Assembly: GCA_035403355.1 (NCBI GenBank)
Contig: DAONFA010000003.1
Coordinates: 62,001-126,000, forward strand
DNA: 64,000 bases
From: Candidatus Cloacimonas sp.
GTDB taxonomy: Bacteria; Cloacimonadota; Cloacimonadia; Cloacimonadales; Cloacimonadaceae
Reading direction: 5' to 3'
Shown: piece after piece, positions 27,213 through 36,079 of the stretch
Position numbering within the stretch: position 1 is the stretch's first letter
Layout of the letters: each line of letters begins with the position of its first letter
Made by a program: the position numbers and the translations under genes
Notes under the pieces: generated by a model
What the model was told of the DNA's origin: nothing
The model's database searches: none
Seen by the model: the letters and a program-made list of their open reading frames with translations, nothing else

Positions 27213-28199
27213 ATGCCGGAACAGATTCGTATGACTATTATCTATGCTGTGTTAATTATCTGCGGTATAGGTATGATTCTTCCCTTTCTTTGGATGCTTT
27301 CCACTTCTTTGATGACGCAATCTGAATTTAATAAACAGGAACGTCTTTTCATTCCTAAAGAAACATATTATGAATGGGATAACGGAATGCAAAAGCAGAA
27401 AGTTATCTTCGTGCAAAATAAAGGGGAAACAAGCGTTATTCACATTTTGAACAGTGAAGATAAAATTATTGAAGAATATAAAGAAGTCCCTACTGCTCAA
27501 GTGAAAAAGATTACTAAAGACCCCAGTTTCCACTGGCAGAATTTTATTACTGCTTTTAATAAAGTGCCTTTTATCACCTATTTTAAGAATACTCTGCTGG
27601 TAAGTTTCTTAACTTTAATCGGGGTGCTGATTACTTCTACTCTTGCTGCTTATGCTTTTGCCCGCATGGAATTTTTCGGCAGGGACTTTCTGTTCTATCT
27701 GTTTTTAAGTATGATGATGGTTCCGGAGCCAATTTATCTGGTTTCCTCTTATGTTTTGCTGGATAAAATAAATTGGCTGAATACTTATCAGGCGCTAATT
27801 ATTCCCTGGTCTGTAAATATCTTTACCATCTTTCTTTTCCGCCAGCATTTTAAATCGCTGCCGCAGGAACTTTTTGATGCTGCAGCAATTGACGGCTGCA
27901 GCACTTTCGGAATGCTGTGGAGAATAATGCTCCCCCTTTCCAAATCAGTTATTGCCACTGCTTCCATCTTTTCCCTTATTGGAAGCTGGAACAGTTTTAT
28001 GTGGCCCCTGGTGATGACGGATAGCCCCAATCTGAGAGTATTGCAAGTCGGGCTTAGCTATTTTAACCAGGAAGCATCAACTCAAACAACATTGCTGATG
28101 GCTGCTTCCACCTTCAGCATCGTTCCCATTCTGATTCTGTTCTTTATGGCACAAAAACAAATTATTGCCAGTTACGCCAAAGCAGGTCTTAAAGATTAA
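27213..28199 (+). CDS. Carbohydrate ABC transporter permease, MalG type
   Basis: A 328-residue partner permease. Its EAA loop is LFDAAAIDGCSTFGMLWRIMLPL and the C-terminus ends QKQIIASYAKAGLKD. Compared with ordinary MalG-type proteins (about 275-280 residues) it has an extra 50-60-residue polar segment after the first helix (about residues 38-95). It follows the first permease by 15 bases with a good AGGAGAAAG ribosome binding site. Confidence 0.9.
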   Translation: MPEQIRMTIIYAVLIICGIGMILPFLWMLSTSLMTQSEFNKQERLFIPKETYYEWDNGMQKQKVIFVQNKGETSVIHILNSEDKIIEEYKEVPTAQVKKITKDPSFHWQNFITAFNKVPFITYFKNTLLVSFLTLIGVLITSTLAAYAFARMEFFGRDFLFYLFLSMMMVPEPIYLVSSYVLLDKINWLNTYQALIIPWSVNIFTIFLFRQHFKSLPQELFDAAAIDGCSTFGMLWRIMLPLSKSVIATASIFSLIGSWNSFMWPLVMTDSPNLRVLQVGLSYFNQEASTQTTLLMAASTFSIVPILILFFMAQKQIIASYAKAGLKD

Positions 28200-28211
28200 A
28201 GGAGAAAAACA

Positions 28212-30953
28212 GTGGATGCCAAAGAAATAAGGAAAAAAGCACAATTACAAAAAACCAGAGAAGCACACAGAACTACTCCCGAATATCAAAAACCGGTTCA
28301 CCACACAATAATTGATGATGAATCCTTACGCCCTCAAAGAGTTGTTCCAGTAAAATTGAATCGCTGGATTGCTTTCGGGGTTTTTCTTGCGGTTCTTGTT
28401 GTATATATGCTTACTCAAGCACGCACAATGAGTTTTTGGGATAGCGGAGAATATGCAACCTGCATTAGCATTTTAGGGGTTCCCCATCCCCCGGGAAATC
28501 CTTTTTATATCTTACTGGGCAGAGCAATAGTAGCTATTTTTGGTGGTTTTATTCCCCATGCTATGATTGCTGCCTTCATTTCTGCTTTGTTTAGTGCTCT
28601 GGCTGTAATGTTTACTTATTTGATAACTATCCAGCTGACCAGTATGCTGAAAGTGAAATCCTGGCAGGCAATTTTCGCAGGCATAATCTCTGCTTTTTAT
28701 ACTGCTTTCTCTTTCACTTTCTGGATGAATGCTGTAGAAGCAGAGGTCTATTCCGGTTTGGTTTTCTTTGTAAATTTGGTTATCTGGCTCACTTTCACCT
28801 GGGTGCAAAAAAGCCGGGATTTTTCTCACCAGAATATACTGCTTTTAATTGCCTATCTCTTTTTCCTCGGCTTCTGTGTTCATCAAACCGCGTTACAAGT
28901 AGCTCCCGCAATGCTATTTATAGTATGTTACCCGCTTTTAAGGCAGGGCATTAAAAACGGCAGTTTTTTCCCCAAGCTGATTGTGTATTCCATCTTTCTG
29001 TTAATTGGCTATTTCTTTTGCGGTGTGATAGGTAAACAGCTGCTGATAGATGATTTGGATAAAATGGGATTTGCTCTTGTAGCCGTTATTATTATGTTTA
29101 TAGAATTGAGAAAAGTGCTTAATCGCCGAATTTGGCTTTTGGGTATTGCTCTTGTTTTAGTTGGCGTTTCTTCTCATATATATTTAATGGTGCGAGCTGC
29201 AGAAAGACCTTTCATCAATGAAGGCAACCCCAGCAACTGGAAAATGTTTCAGGAATATGTGTTAAGAAAGCAATACGGAAATACCAGTTTTGTGCAAAGA
29301 AGGGGGAATTTTTTTAAAGACCAGCTAAATTATCACTTTTTACGCTATTTCGGTATGCAATGGTTAAATGAACCGTTCTTCACCAAATTCTTAGGTGTAA
29401 CTTCCGGTCTGCTAAAGCCCATAGCTAATATTTTCGTCGCTTTTTTGGGTGTAGCGGGTGCCCTGTTACAATTTCGCAAAAATAAACACAGCTTTTGGTA
29501 TTTCTTCTCCATTATCTTAATTACTACTATTGTAATGGTCTTTGTGATGAATCTTTCCAATGCCGAAGTGCGCGATAGAGATTACTTTTTTGTAGTTGCT
29601 TATAATATGTGGGCAATTTGGATGGGAATTGGTGCCTTGGCTTTAGTTACCCTGTGGAAAAGCAAACCCGTAAGAATTGCTTTACTCATTTTGATGTTCC
29701 TGGCTCCTTTAAGTAATGTGATTACTCAATACCGCATTCACGATCGTTCCGAAGAATTTATCGCTCTGGATTATGGATTGAATTTCCTTAATTCGGTTGA
29801 GGAAAATGCTATTATCTTCACAAATGGAGATAATGACACATTTCCTCTCTGGTATGCTCAAGCGGTTAAAGATCCTTATGCTAAAGAGAATATCTATCCT
29901 GCCACAAATGTTTATCCTACCAAGGAAAGTAAAGCCGCAATTGCTAAGGCAACTGACTATAAAAGTAAATGCTTGAAAGGTATTCGTAAAGATGTTACGG
30001 TTGCCAATCTTTCACTTTTGAACACTCCCTGGTATATTAGACAGCTAAGAGACCAGGAAGGAGTTTTATTCAGTATCCCTGATAAGCAGTTAGATGAACT
30101 GGAACCAAGAAGAATAGAAGAACCCCTGGTTATTCCCGGTCCTCCGGATAATCCTTCTATGGGCTTTACTGTAGATATACCTCCCACTGCTGAATGGAGA
30201 GAAAATGAACCTGTTTATCGTATTTCCGATATCGCCGTGATGCAAATTGTGAAAGATAACTACGGCAAACGCCCTATCTATTTTGCTGTAACTTGCGAAA
30301 GTTATATCAATTTTAAAGATTATCTGCGCAATGAAGGAATGGTAGGTAGAATTATTTCCACTCCTAATGAAGGTCAGATTAACCCTGAACGCCTTGTCCA
30401 TAATATAGATGTGGTTTACAATTACCGCTCCATAGACAATGAAAGGGTCTATAAAGACGAGAATATGAAACGCCTCGTAACAAACTACGCTTCGGGATTT
30501 TTACGCGCTGCTAATTATTTCGTGGATAAAGAAAACTATCCTGAAGCTTTCAAATATATCCAAAAAGCAAAAAAATTCGTGGAAGAGGAATATAAACTGA
30601 CCGAATTTTATGCTAACTATTATAGTAAAACAGGCCAGTGGGATAAGCTGGATGAGTTCATAAACCGTAATATCGCAAAAAATCCTGATGGCGTAAATAT
30701 GTATTTTTACTATATCCTCTCCCATTTGATCTATAACTACCCTGAGAAACTTCCAACCTACATCAAAAAAGGAATGTTAATGTTCCCGCAAGAAGAAAAT
30801 CTTGCTCAGTTCGCAGTTAGCTACGCCAAGGAATTTAATGACTATAAGGGAGTTCTGCAATTGTTTAATGAAGTCCGTCCCAACCTGAAATATGATATAA
30901 GCGGCTATGAAACATATCTTACCGAACCGCAAGCTACTGAAAAAAGAGAGTAG
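28212..30953 (+). CDS. DUF2723 membrane protein (putative glycosyltransferase, O-mannosyltransferase-like)
   Basis: The 913-residue protein starts with GTG after AAAGGAG. A basic cytoplasmic N-terminus precedes about 10-12 membrane helices (about residues 50-510). The first loop reads SFWDSGEYATCISILGVPHPPGNPFY, the DUF2723 signature in which the acidic residue after the first helix resembles the catalytic Asp of GT-C enzymes. A soluble C-terminal third has EENAIIFTNGDNDTFPLWYAQ and then a helical TPR-like tail. Such proteins are thought to glycosylate exported proteins; that is inference. It lies 12 bases after the permease gene and is followed by the hairpin array. Confidence 0.85.
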   Translation: MDAKEIRKKAQLQKTREAHRTTPEYQKPVHHTIIDDESLRPQRVVPVKLNRWIAFGVFLAVLVVYMLTQARTMSFWDSGEYATCISILGVPHPPGNPFYILLGRAIVAIFGGFIPHAMIAAFISALFSALAVMFTYLITIQLTSMLKVKSWQAIFAGIISAFYTAFSFTFWMNAVEAEVYSGLVFFVNLVIWLTFTWVQKSRDFSHQNILLLIAYLFFLGFCVHQTALQVAPAMLFIVCYPLLRQGIKNGSFFPKLIVYSIFLLIGYFFCGVIGKQLLIDDLDKMGFALVAVIIMFIELRKVLNRRIWLLGIALVLVGVSSHIYLMVRAAERPFINEGNPSNWKMFQEYVLRKQYGNTSFVQRRGNFFKDQLNYHFLRYFGMQWLNEPFFTKFLGVTSGLLKPIANIFVAFLGVAGALLQFRKNKHSFWYFFSIILITTIVMVFVMNLSNAEVRDRDYFFVVAYNMWAIWMGIGALALVTLWKSKPVRIALLILMFLAPLSNVITQYRIHDRSEEFIALDYGLNFLNSVEENAIIFTNGDNDTFPLWYAQAVKDPYAKENIYPATNVYPTKESKAAIAKATDYKSKCLKGIRKDVTVANLSLLNTPWYIRQLRDQEGVLFSIPDKQLDELEPRRIEEPLVIPGPPDNPSMGFTVDIPPTAEWRENEPVYRISDIAVMQIVKDNYGKRPIYFAVTCESYINFKDYLRNEGMVGRIISTPNEGQINPERLVHNIDVVYNYRSIDNERVYKDENMKRLVTNYASGFLRAANYFVDKENYPEAFKYIQKAKKFVEEEYKLTEFYANYYSKTGQWDKLDEFINRNIAKNPDGVNMYFYYILSHLIYNYPEKLPTYIKKGMLMFPQEENLAQFAVSYAKEFNDYKGVLQLFNEVRPNLKYDISGYETYLTEPQATEKRE

Positions 30954-30974
30954 AATATAAATAGATAATCGGAT

Positions 30975-31464
30975 AAACGACATCTTGTCGTTTAAATCCC
31001 GGAAAAACGATGTCTTGTCGTTTAAAATCCCGGAAAAACGACATCTTGTCGTTTAACTTGGTTGACCAGGAGGTCAACATTGCAGGTTTTGGTTGACCAG
31101 GAGGTCAACCTTGCGGAAAAACGACATCTTGTCGTTTAAAATCCCGGAAAAACGACATCTTGTCGTTTATCTTGGTTGACCGGGAGGTCAACCCTCCAGG
31201 TTTTGGTTGACCAGGAGGTCAACCCTCCAGGTTTTGGTTGACCAGGAGGTCAACCCTCCAGGTTTTGGTTGACCAGGAGGTCAACATTACGGAGAAACGA
31301 TGTCCTCATCGTTTAAAATCCCGGAAAAACGATGTCTTCATCGTTTAAAATCCTGGAAAAACGACATCTTGTCGTTTAAATCCCGGAAAAACGACATCTT
31401 GTCGTTTAATATGGTTGACCGGGAGGTCAACCCTCCGTTGGTTTTGGTTGGTCAGGAGGTCAAC
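30975..31464 (+). repeat. Array of about 17 mini-palindromes of two alternating types
   Basis: Type A is AAACGACATCTTGTCGTTT (or AAACGATGTCCTCATCGTTT). It lies at about 30975, 31005, 31036, 31119, 31150, 31295, 31327, 31359 and 31389. Type B is GGTTGACCAGGAGGTCAACC, at about 31060, 31091, 31174, 31205, 31236, 31267, 31413 and, degenerate, 31446. Order is AAA BB AA BBBB AAAA BB. Centre-to-centre spacing is about 30 bases, with linkers such as AATCCCGGAA and CTCCAGGTTTT. Each unit can fold into a 7-8 bp stem with a 3-4-base loop. It fills the gap between the DUF2723 gene and the NapH-like gene. Confidence 0.92.
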
Positions 31465-31524
31465 ATTGCAGAAAAAAACCCACTTTCCCGTCATACTATG
31501 AGAAAAATAAAGGAAACAGCTAAA

Positions 31525-32322
31525 ATGAGTAAAGAAGGCAAAAGACAAATCCTCAGACATAATATCCAACTACTCTTTTTACTGTTATCTCTGGCTTTTT
31601 TTGCCGGGCTTATCTTCTTTGCTTTGCCCTTTACAATTCATAACATTTGCCCTTATGCCATTGTCTGTTTTGGCTTAAGCAAAAACATCCTTATTCAATA
31701 TCTTGGAAATCCTTTCGCTTTAACAATTGCCTTTAGTTTCTTAATTTTGGTGTTAACGATTTTTTGCGGACGCCTTTTCTGTTCCTTTGTTTGCCCCCTG
31801 GGAACTATGCAAGAAATTATCTATGCCCTTTTCAGCAAAAAGAAAAGAAACAGAAAACAAATCCCTCTTTATCAAGAAAGGCGTTTTGCCCCAGTTAAGT
31901 ATCTTGTATTAATAATAACAATCCTCTTATCTCTTGTCGGTGGAAACTATATCTTTATTCGCTTATGCCCTGTTTATGCTCTTTCTCTTTTGCCCGATAT
32001 AGCTTTTTGGGGTTTAATCGTTACTCTCTTAATAATTATAGCAGGTATTTTTCTGGAACGCTTCTGGTGTCGTTTCCTCTGTCCTTATGCTGCTTTAATG
32101 AATTTGTTTATGCGCTTGGGTCAACTGGTTCATTTTCCCCGCTGCAAAATTCACCGCAATCTGGAACGCTGTAACGATTGCCAAATCTGTTCTCTATCCT
32201 GTCCGATGAATATTAACATTACGGAAGAAGAATATGTGCAAAACCCGAATTGTATTCTTTGTTTTAAGTGTGCGGAAAAATGTCCTAAACCCGAAACCCT
32301 CAAAGGCAAGATGGATAAATAA
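31525..32322 (+). CDS. NapH/MauN-like polyferredoxin membrane protein
   Basis: The frame is open from 31300, but the first 75 codons are translated hairpin repeats. ATG at 31525 with AAAGGAA upstream is the likely start (265 residues); ATG at 31498 is an alternative. It has about four membrane helices and the 4Fe-4S_5 motifs CGRLFCSFVCPLG and ERFWCRFLCPYA. Two ferredoxin clusters follow: CNDCQICSLSCPM and CILCFKCAEKCPK. NapH-like proteins pass electrons from quinol to periplasmic reductases, or serve in metal/redox maturation. No reductase gene is adjacent; a single-ferredoxin gene follows directly. Confidence 0.87.
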   Translation: MSKEGKRQILRHNIQLLFLLLSLAFFAGLIFFALPFTIHNICPYAIVCFGLSKNILIQYLGNPFALTIAFSFLILVLTIFCGRLFCSFVCPLGTMQEIIYALFSKKKRNRKQIPLYQERRFAPVKYLVLIITILLSLVGGNYIFIRLCPVYALSLLPDIAFWGLIVTLLIIIAGIFLERFWCRFLCPYAALMNLFMRLGQLVHFPRCKIHRNLERCNDCQICSLSCPMNINITEEEYVQNPNCILCFKCAEKCPKPETLKGKMDK

Positions 32323-32811
32323 ATGAGAACCATTTTACAAATATTGGTATTACTGCTTTTGGGAAGCATTCTTTTATTCCTGTTCTATAGTGCTTTCCTG
32401 CCTTCAAAAGCTGTTCCTGTAAACTCAATTAAAAAAATTGTTCCTGAACCGGATAGCACAAAAGAGAAATCTTCTGTTCTAAAACCCCAATCCAATACTG
32501 CAAAAGCAGAAACTGCCTCTGCTAATCAATATCAAAATAAGAAGAAGATAGATGACCTGCCAGAGGAGAAAAGACCTGAAACACCTGAACCTGCAAAAAC
32601 AACAACGCCCTCCCCTAAAACAACTTACCGAATAAATCCAGACCTGTGTATTGGCTGTAAACTCTGTCTCCGCTATTGCCCTCAAGGAGCTATTTCCCTG
32701 AAAAACGGTAAAGCCGTAATTGATACTACAAAATGCAATGCCTGTGGAATCTGCTCTGAAGGCAATAAGAAAAACTTTTCAGGTTGCCCGGTTGGAGCGG
32801 TGTTTTATTAA
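32323..32811 (+). CDS. Membrane-anchored 4Fe-4S ferredoxin
   Basis: This 162-residue protein starts on the base after the previous stop codon. It has one N-terminal membrane helix and a polar Lys/Glu/Pro-rich linker (about residues 30-100). The C-terminal 2[4Fe-4S] domain has CIGCKLCLRYCP and CNACGICSEG with a final Cys in FSGCPVG. The second cluster has a longer gap before its last Cys than usual. It probably works with the NapH-like protein in electron transfer at the membrane. Confidence 0.85.
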   Translation: MRTILQILVLLLLGSILLFLFYSAFLPSKAVPVNSIKKIVPEPDSTKEKSSVLKPQSNTAKAETASANQYQNKKKIDDLPEEKRPETPEPAKTTTPSPKTTYRINPDLCIGCKLCLRYCPQGAISLKNGKAVIDTTKCNACGICSEGNKKNFSGCPVGAVFY

Positions 32812-32816
32812 AAGTG

Positions 32817-33090
32817 CGGGAGTGATGGAGTTCAAAGTGCAGGGGTTTAAAGTGCGGGAGTTCAAAGTGCGGGAGTTCATAGTTCTTAGTACGGGAGTTC
32901 TTAGTGCCGGAGTTCAAAGTGCCGGAGTTCTTAGTGCCGGAGTTCAAAGTGCGGGAGTTCTTAGTTCAAAGTTAGTTCTTTTTCGGTAGCTTCGGTGTTC
33001 TCGGTGGCTAATTATAATAAATCCTGTAAATCCCAATAATCCTGTTCATCCCAGACCTATTAAATCTGCGTAATCTGCGTAATCTGCGTG
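32817..33090 (+). repeat. AGTGCGGGAGTTC tandem and 136-bp composite repeat (left copy)
   Basis: About ten irregular copies of AGTGCGGGAGTTCAA / AGTGCCGGAGTTCTT fill 32817-32965. From 32955 to 33090 runs a composite of TTCGGTGTTCTCGGTGGCTA, AATCCTGTAAATCC, AATCCTGTTCATCCC and three AATCTGCGT units. An almost identical copy in the same orientation lies at 35770-35906, so the secreted-protein gene in between is bracketed by direct repeats. Confidence 0.9.
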
Positions 33091-33117
33091 AGATTTCTTC
33101 TGAGTAAAAAAAATAAC

Positions 33118-33145
33118 TTGCCAAGATCCTTGTTCAAATTATAAT
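33118..33145 (+). promoter_or_regulatory. Sigma70-like promoter
   Basis: TTGCCA (33118-33123) and a perfect TATAAT (33140-33145) are 16 bases apart, about 50 bases upstream of the ribosome binding site of the secreted-protein gene. Confidence 0.55.
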
Positions 33146-33253
33146 GTCTTTATGATGAGAAATTCCAAAATGATGTTTAAATAACTTAATTCCGTAGGAG
33201 GAAAAAAGAAAAAGTTACTTTTCGTATTTACACTAACCATACTGACCATTAGT

Positions 33254-35632
33254 ATGGCTTGGGCACAAACAGCATTTACTGCTACTTATACTTTTACTGG
33301 TACGACTGGTCATGTAGAAAAGTTTTCGTATAATGGAACTCTTTACGATGGAATTTCTATGGGAACTATTGATAAAGTAGGTGTTACGAGTTCTTCAAGC
33401 ACTGGAAACTTTAGAGCTACTGGATGGCCCCTTGGAGCTATAAGTGGTAGTGACACTTTTACAGGTTCTGTAGATACTGGTAAGTATTTTGGTTTCACTA
33501 TTACTGCGGCATCTGGTTATAAATTTACTGTTTCAACGATTACATTTGGAATTGGTAGAAGTGCAACAGGAACCAGACAATGCCAGTGGAGAGGTAGTTA
33601 TGATAATTATGGATCAATATTGGATAATTATACAACTTTGAACACAAATTTAAACAATTCTTCTGGTGTATTAACAAATCCTGATACAAATTCATCTTGG
33701 ACAGGAAATATTATAACACTTGGTTCTGATTATGCAAATATTACAACCAATTGTGGTTTTAGATTATATCTATATAATTCTGAAGCTACAGGTGGTACAG
33801 CTGGTTTACAAGGACCAATAACTATTACTGGAACTTTTGAATTATCAGGTGGAAACCCAACAGTTGCAACTCCTAATATATCCCCTTCCACGAATACTTT
33901 TTATTCTGCATTTAATGCTACAATTTCCTGTACAACAGAGGGAGCAACTATTTATTATACTACCGATGGTTCTGATCCGGATGAAACAGCTACAGAATAT
34001 ACAGAACCTATTTATATTGAAGATACCACAACTCTAAAAGCAATTGCCTATGCCGAAGGTTATGATCCAAGTGCTATTGCCACAGCGGTTTATACATTTC
34101 CTGAGATAACTGAGGTAGCTGATATTGCCACTTTGAGAAATCAACCTGTCGGTTCTAATGTTTATCGTTTAACTGGCGAAGCGATTCTTACTTTTCAGCA
34201 GAGTTTATCTTATCATCCCAAATGGATTCAAGATGCAACTGCTGCTATTTATATTTATGATACTGCGGGAAAAATAACTACTGCTTATAATATGGGAGAT
34301 GGAATAACCGGTTTACTGGGAACTCTTTCTACTTATAACAGTTTACTGGAATTTGTTCCTGTAGCTGATCCCGGACCTGCTTCCTCAACAGGAAATGTAA
34401 TTATCCCAGAAGAAAGAACTCTTGCCAGTTTAACCAGTGCAGATCAATCCAAGCTGATTAAGGTTTATAATGTAACTTTAGGTTCTACGGGTAACTTTTC
34501 TTCAGGTACCCAGAGTATTCCTGTTACGCAAGGTGAAACAACTTTAACTTTAAGAACTTTAACTTCCACTGATTATAACGGAGAACCAATTCCTCAAACC
34601 CCTCAAAATATAACTTGCCTGGTAGGACAATATAATGCCGATATTCAAATTACTCCCCGTTTTTTAGCTGATTTTGAAGAAGCTTTTGACTTTCTTGAAG
34701 ATACTCCCACACCTATAAACGGCTTGACTGTTACTATCTCTGGAGGTAATGCTAATGTTGGTAGTGGTCCAATACCTCCTATTCCAAATCAGAATGTTAA
34801 TTTCACTCCTTTATCTTTTGTTTTGGATAACAGCATAGCAAATTGGACAATTACCATTCAACCAGGTGCAGCTTACGGTGCTTATTATCAGAATGGAAGC
34901 TGGCATACAGTTACTGGTACTACAGAACAGATTATCTTCAATATCACTTTTGCTAAAGGAAAAGGTTCAGAAGAAATACCTATAGTTTTAGGAGAACAGG
35001 ATCCTACTTTGCCGGTAGAATTGAGCAGTTTTACCGCTGTTCTTACCTCCGATATGTATGTGCTGATTAAATGGATAGCGGAATCCGAGACCAATCATTC
35101 CGGTTACAACATTTTACGAGCCGAAAAGAAAGACCTTGCTACTGCTCAAAGAATAAATGCTCAGATAATTGACGAGGGAGTAGAAGCAGGAACTCAGATC
35201 AGCTATTCTTACACCGATTTTGAGGCATACACCAATATGGTATATTATTACTGGCTGGAAAGTGTTTCTCTGGATGGAGTCAGTTCTTACTATGGTCCTT
35301 CCATTGTTACTATTGGCGACCCCAATCAGGAACCGCGTCCTCCAGAAGTTTTAATGGCTACCAAACTGCTAAATGCATATCCTAATCCTTTCAATCCCAA
35401 TACTAATATTCGTTATTCACTTAAGGATGCAGGAAAAGTAAGGATTGATATATATAATATGAAGGGACAGGTTATCCAAACCTTAACTGCTGAACATAAT
35501 ATCCCTGGTTTTTATCAGCTTGCCTGGGATGGTTGTGATGCAAACGGTAAACCTGTTGCCAGTGGAATTTATATGTATCGGATGACCAGTGGAAATTATA
35601 GCAGTGCCAAAAAGATGGTTCTGGCAAAATAA
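33254..35632 (+). CDS. Secreted protein with chitobiase-like, OB-like and C-terminal sorting domains; start codon apparently lost
   Basis: From ATG 33254 the protein has 792 residues, but this start falls inside the signal peptide. In-frame sequence upstream reads KKLLFVFTLTILTISMAWAQ right after GGAGG (33197-33201), and a T missing between 33207 and 33208 would give ATG AAA AAG. Domains are a beta-sandwich N-terminal region, a CHB_HEX_C-like domain (TTEGATIYYTTDGSDPDE, about 220-285), an OB-like region, and a C-terminal FlgD-like/type IX sorting domain (AYPNPFNPNTNIRYSL). It is likely exported to the cell surface; substrate unknown. Flanking 136-bp direct repeats suggest a recombining unit. 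Confidence 0.82.
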   Translation: MAWAQTAFTATYTFTGTTGHVEKFSYNGTLYDGISMGTIDKVGVTSSSSTGNFRATGWPLGAISGSDTFTGSVDTGKYFGFTITAASGYKFTVSTITFGIGRSATGTRQCQWRGSYDNYGSILDNYTTLNTNLNNSSGVLTNPDTNSSWTGNIITLGSDYANITTNCGFRLYLYNSEATGGTAGLQGPITITGTFELSGGNPTVATPNISPSTNTFYSAFNATISCTTEGATIYYTTDGSDPDETATEYTEPIYIEDTTTLKAIAYAEGYDPSAIATAVYTFPEITEVADIATLRNQPVGSNVYRLTGEAILTFQQSLSYHPKWIQDATAAIYIYDTAGKITTAYNMGDGITGLLGTLSTYNSLLEFVPVADPGPASSTGNVIIPEERTLASLTSADQSKLIKVYNVTLGSTGNFSSGTQSIPVTQGETTLTLRTLTSTDYNGEPIPQTPQNITCLVGQYNADIQITPRFLADFEEAFDFLEDTPTPINGLTVTISGGNANVGSGPIPPIPNQNVNFTPLSFVLDNSIANWTITIQPGAAYGAYYQNGSWHTVTGTTEQIIFNITFAKGKGSEEIPIVLGEQDPTLPVELSSFTAVLTSDMYVLIKWIAESETNHSGYNILRAEKKDLATAQRINAQIIDEGVEAGTQISYSYTDFEAYTNMVYYYWLESVSLDGVSSYYGPSIVTIGDPNQEPRPPEVLMATKLLNAYPNPFNPNTNIRYSLKDAGKVRIDIYNMKGQVIQTLTAEHNIPGFYQLAWDGCDANGKPVASGIYMYRMTSGNYSSAKKMVLAK

Positions 35633-35657
35633 GTTAACTGGTTAACAAGAGAGTTTG

Positions 35658-35693
35658 AAAGTCGGAGCTTCTTAATTAGCTCCGACTTTTTTT
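35658..35693 (+). terminator. Rho-independent terminator
   Basis: GTCGGAGCT (35661-35669) pairs perfectly with AGCTCCGAC (35678-35686) across an 8-base loop. A run of seven T follows, and three A precede the stem. It lies 26 bases after the secreted-protein stop codon. Confidence 0.92.
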
Positions 35694-35702
35694 CGGAAAA
35701 TT

Positions 35703-35906
35703 AGTGCAGGGGTTCAAAGTGCGGGAGTGCGGGAGTTCAAAGTGCAGGAGTTCAAAGTTCTTAGTGCAGGAGTTCTTAGTTCAAAGTTAGTTCTTTTTCG
35801 GTGGCTTCGGTGTTCTCGGTGGCTAATTATAATAAATCCTGTAAATCCCTATAATCCTGTTCATCCCATACCTATTTAAATCTGCGTAATCTGCGTAATC
35901 TGCGTG
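35703..35906 (+). repeat. AGTGCGGGAGTTC tandem and 137-bp composite repeat (right copy)
   Basis: About five AGTGCAGGAGTTCAA-type units are followed at 35770-35906 by the same composite seen at 32955-33090, in the same orientation and almost identical apart from a few substitutions and a one-base length difference. It is followed by CTGTAAAATCTGTGAGAG. Confidence 0.9.
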
Positions 35907-36025
35907 AAAATAAATCTGTAAAATCTGTGAGAGGAATTCACAATTCCGCTTGACAAAATAGTAACTCCCTATTTTCATAAACTTCAGTTGCTGAAACCCA
36001 CTTTTCCAAAAATGTATTTCAGTGC

Positions 36026-36043
36026 TATAACTCTTTAGTTATA
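36026..36043 (+). promoter_or_regulatory. 18-bp palindrome upstream of nrdD
   Basis: TATAACT-CTTT-AGTTATA is a perfect inverted repeat 37 bases before the nrdD start. A TTGACA box is at 35950-35955. It may be an operator, but it does not obviously match an NrdR box. Confidence 0.35.
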
Positions 36044-36079
36044 AATAAGATATTGACTTAAGAATATAGAGGTTTTGAG

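Noticed and set aside
30975..31464. CRISPR-like array
   Set aside because: The regular 30-base spacing looks CRISPR-like, but both repeat types are palindromes, linkers are constant rather than unique, and no cas gene is present.
30957..31470. Array as a string of transcription terminators
   Set aside because: None of the stems is followed by a T-run of terminator length on either strand.
31300..31524. N-terminal extension of the NapH-like protein
   Set aside because: These 75 codons are translated hairpin-array sequence. The membrane domain starts after ATG 31525, which has a ribosome binding site.
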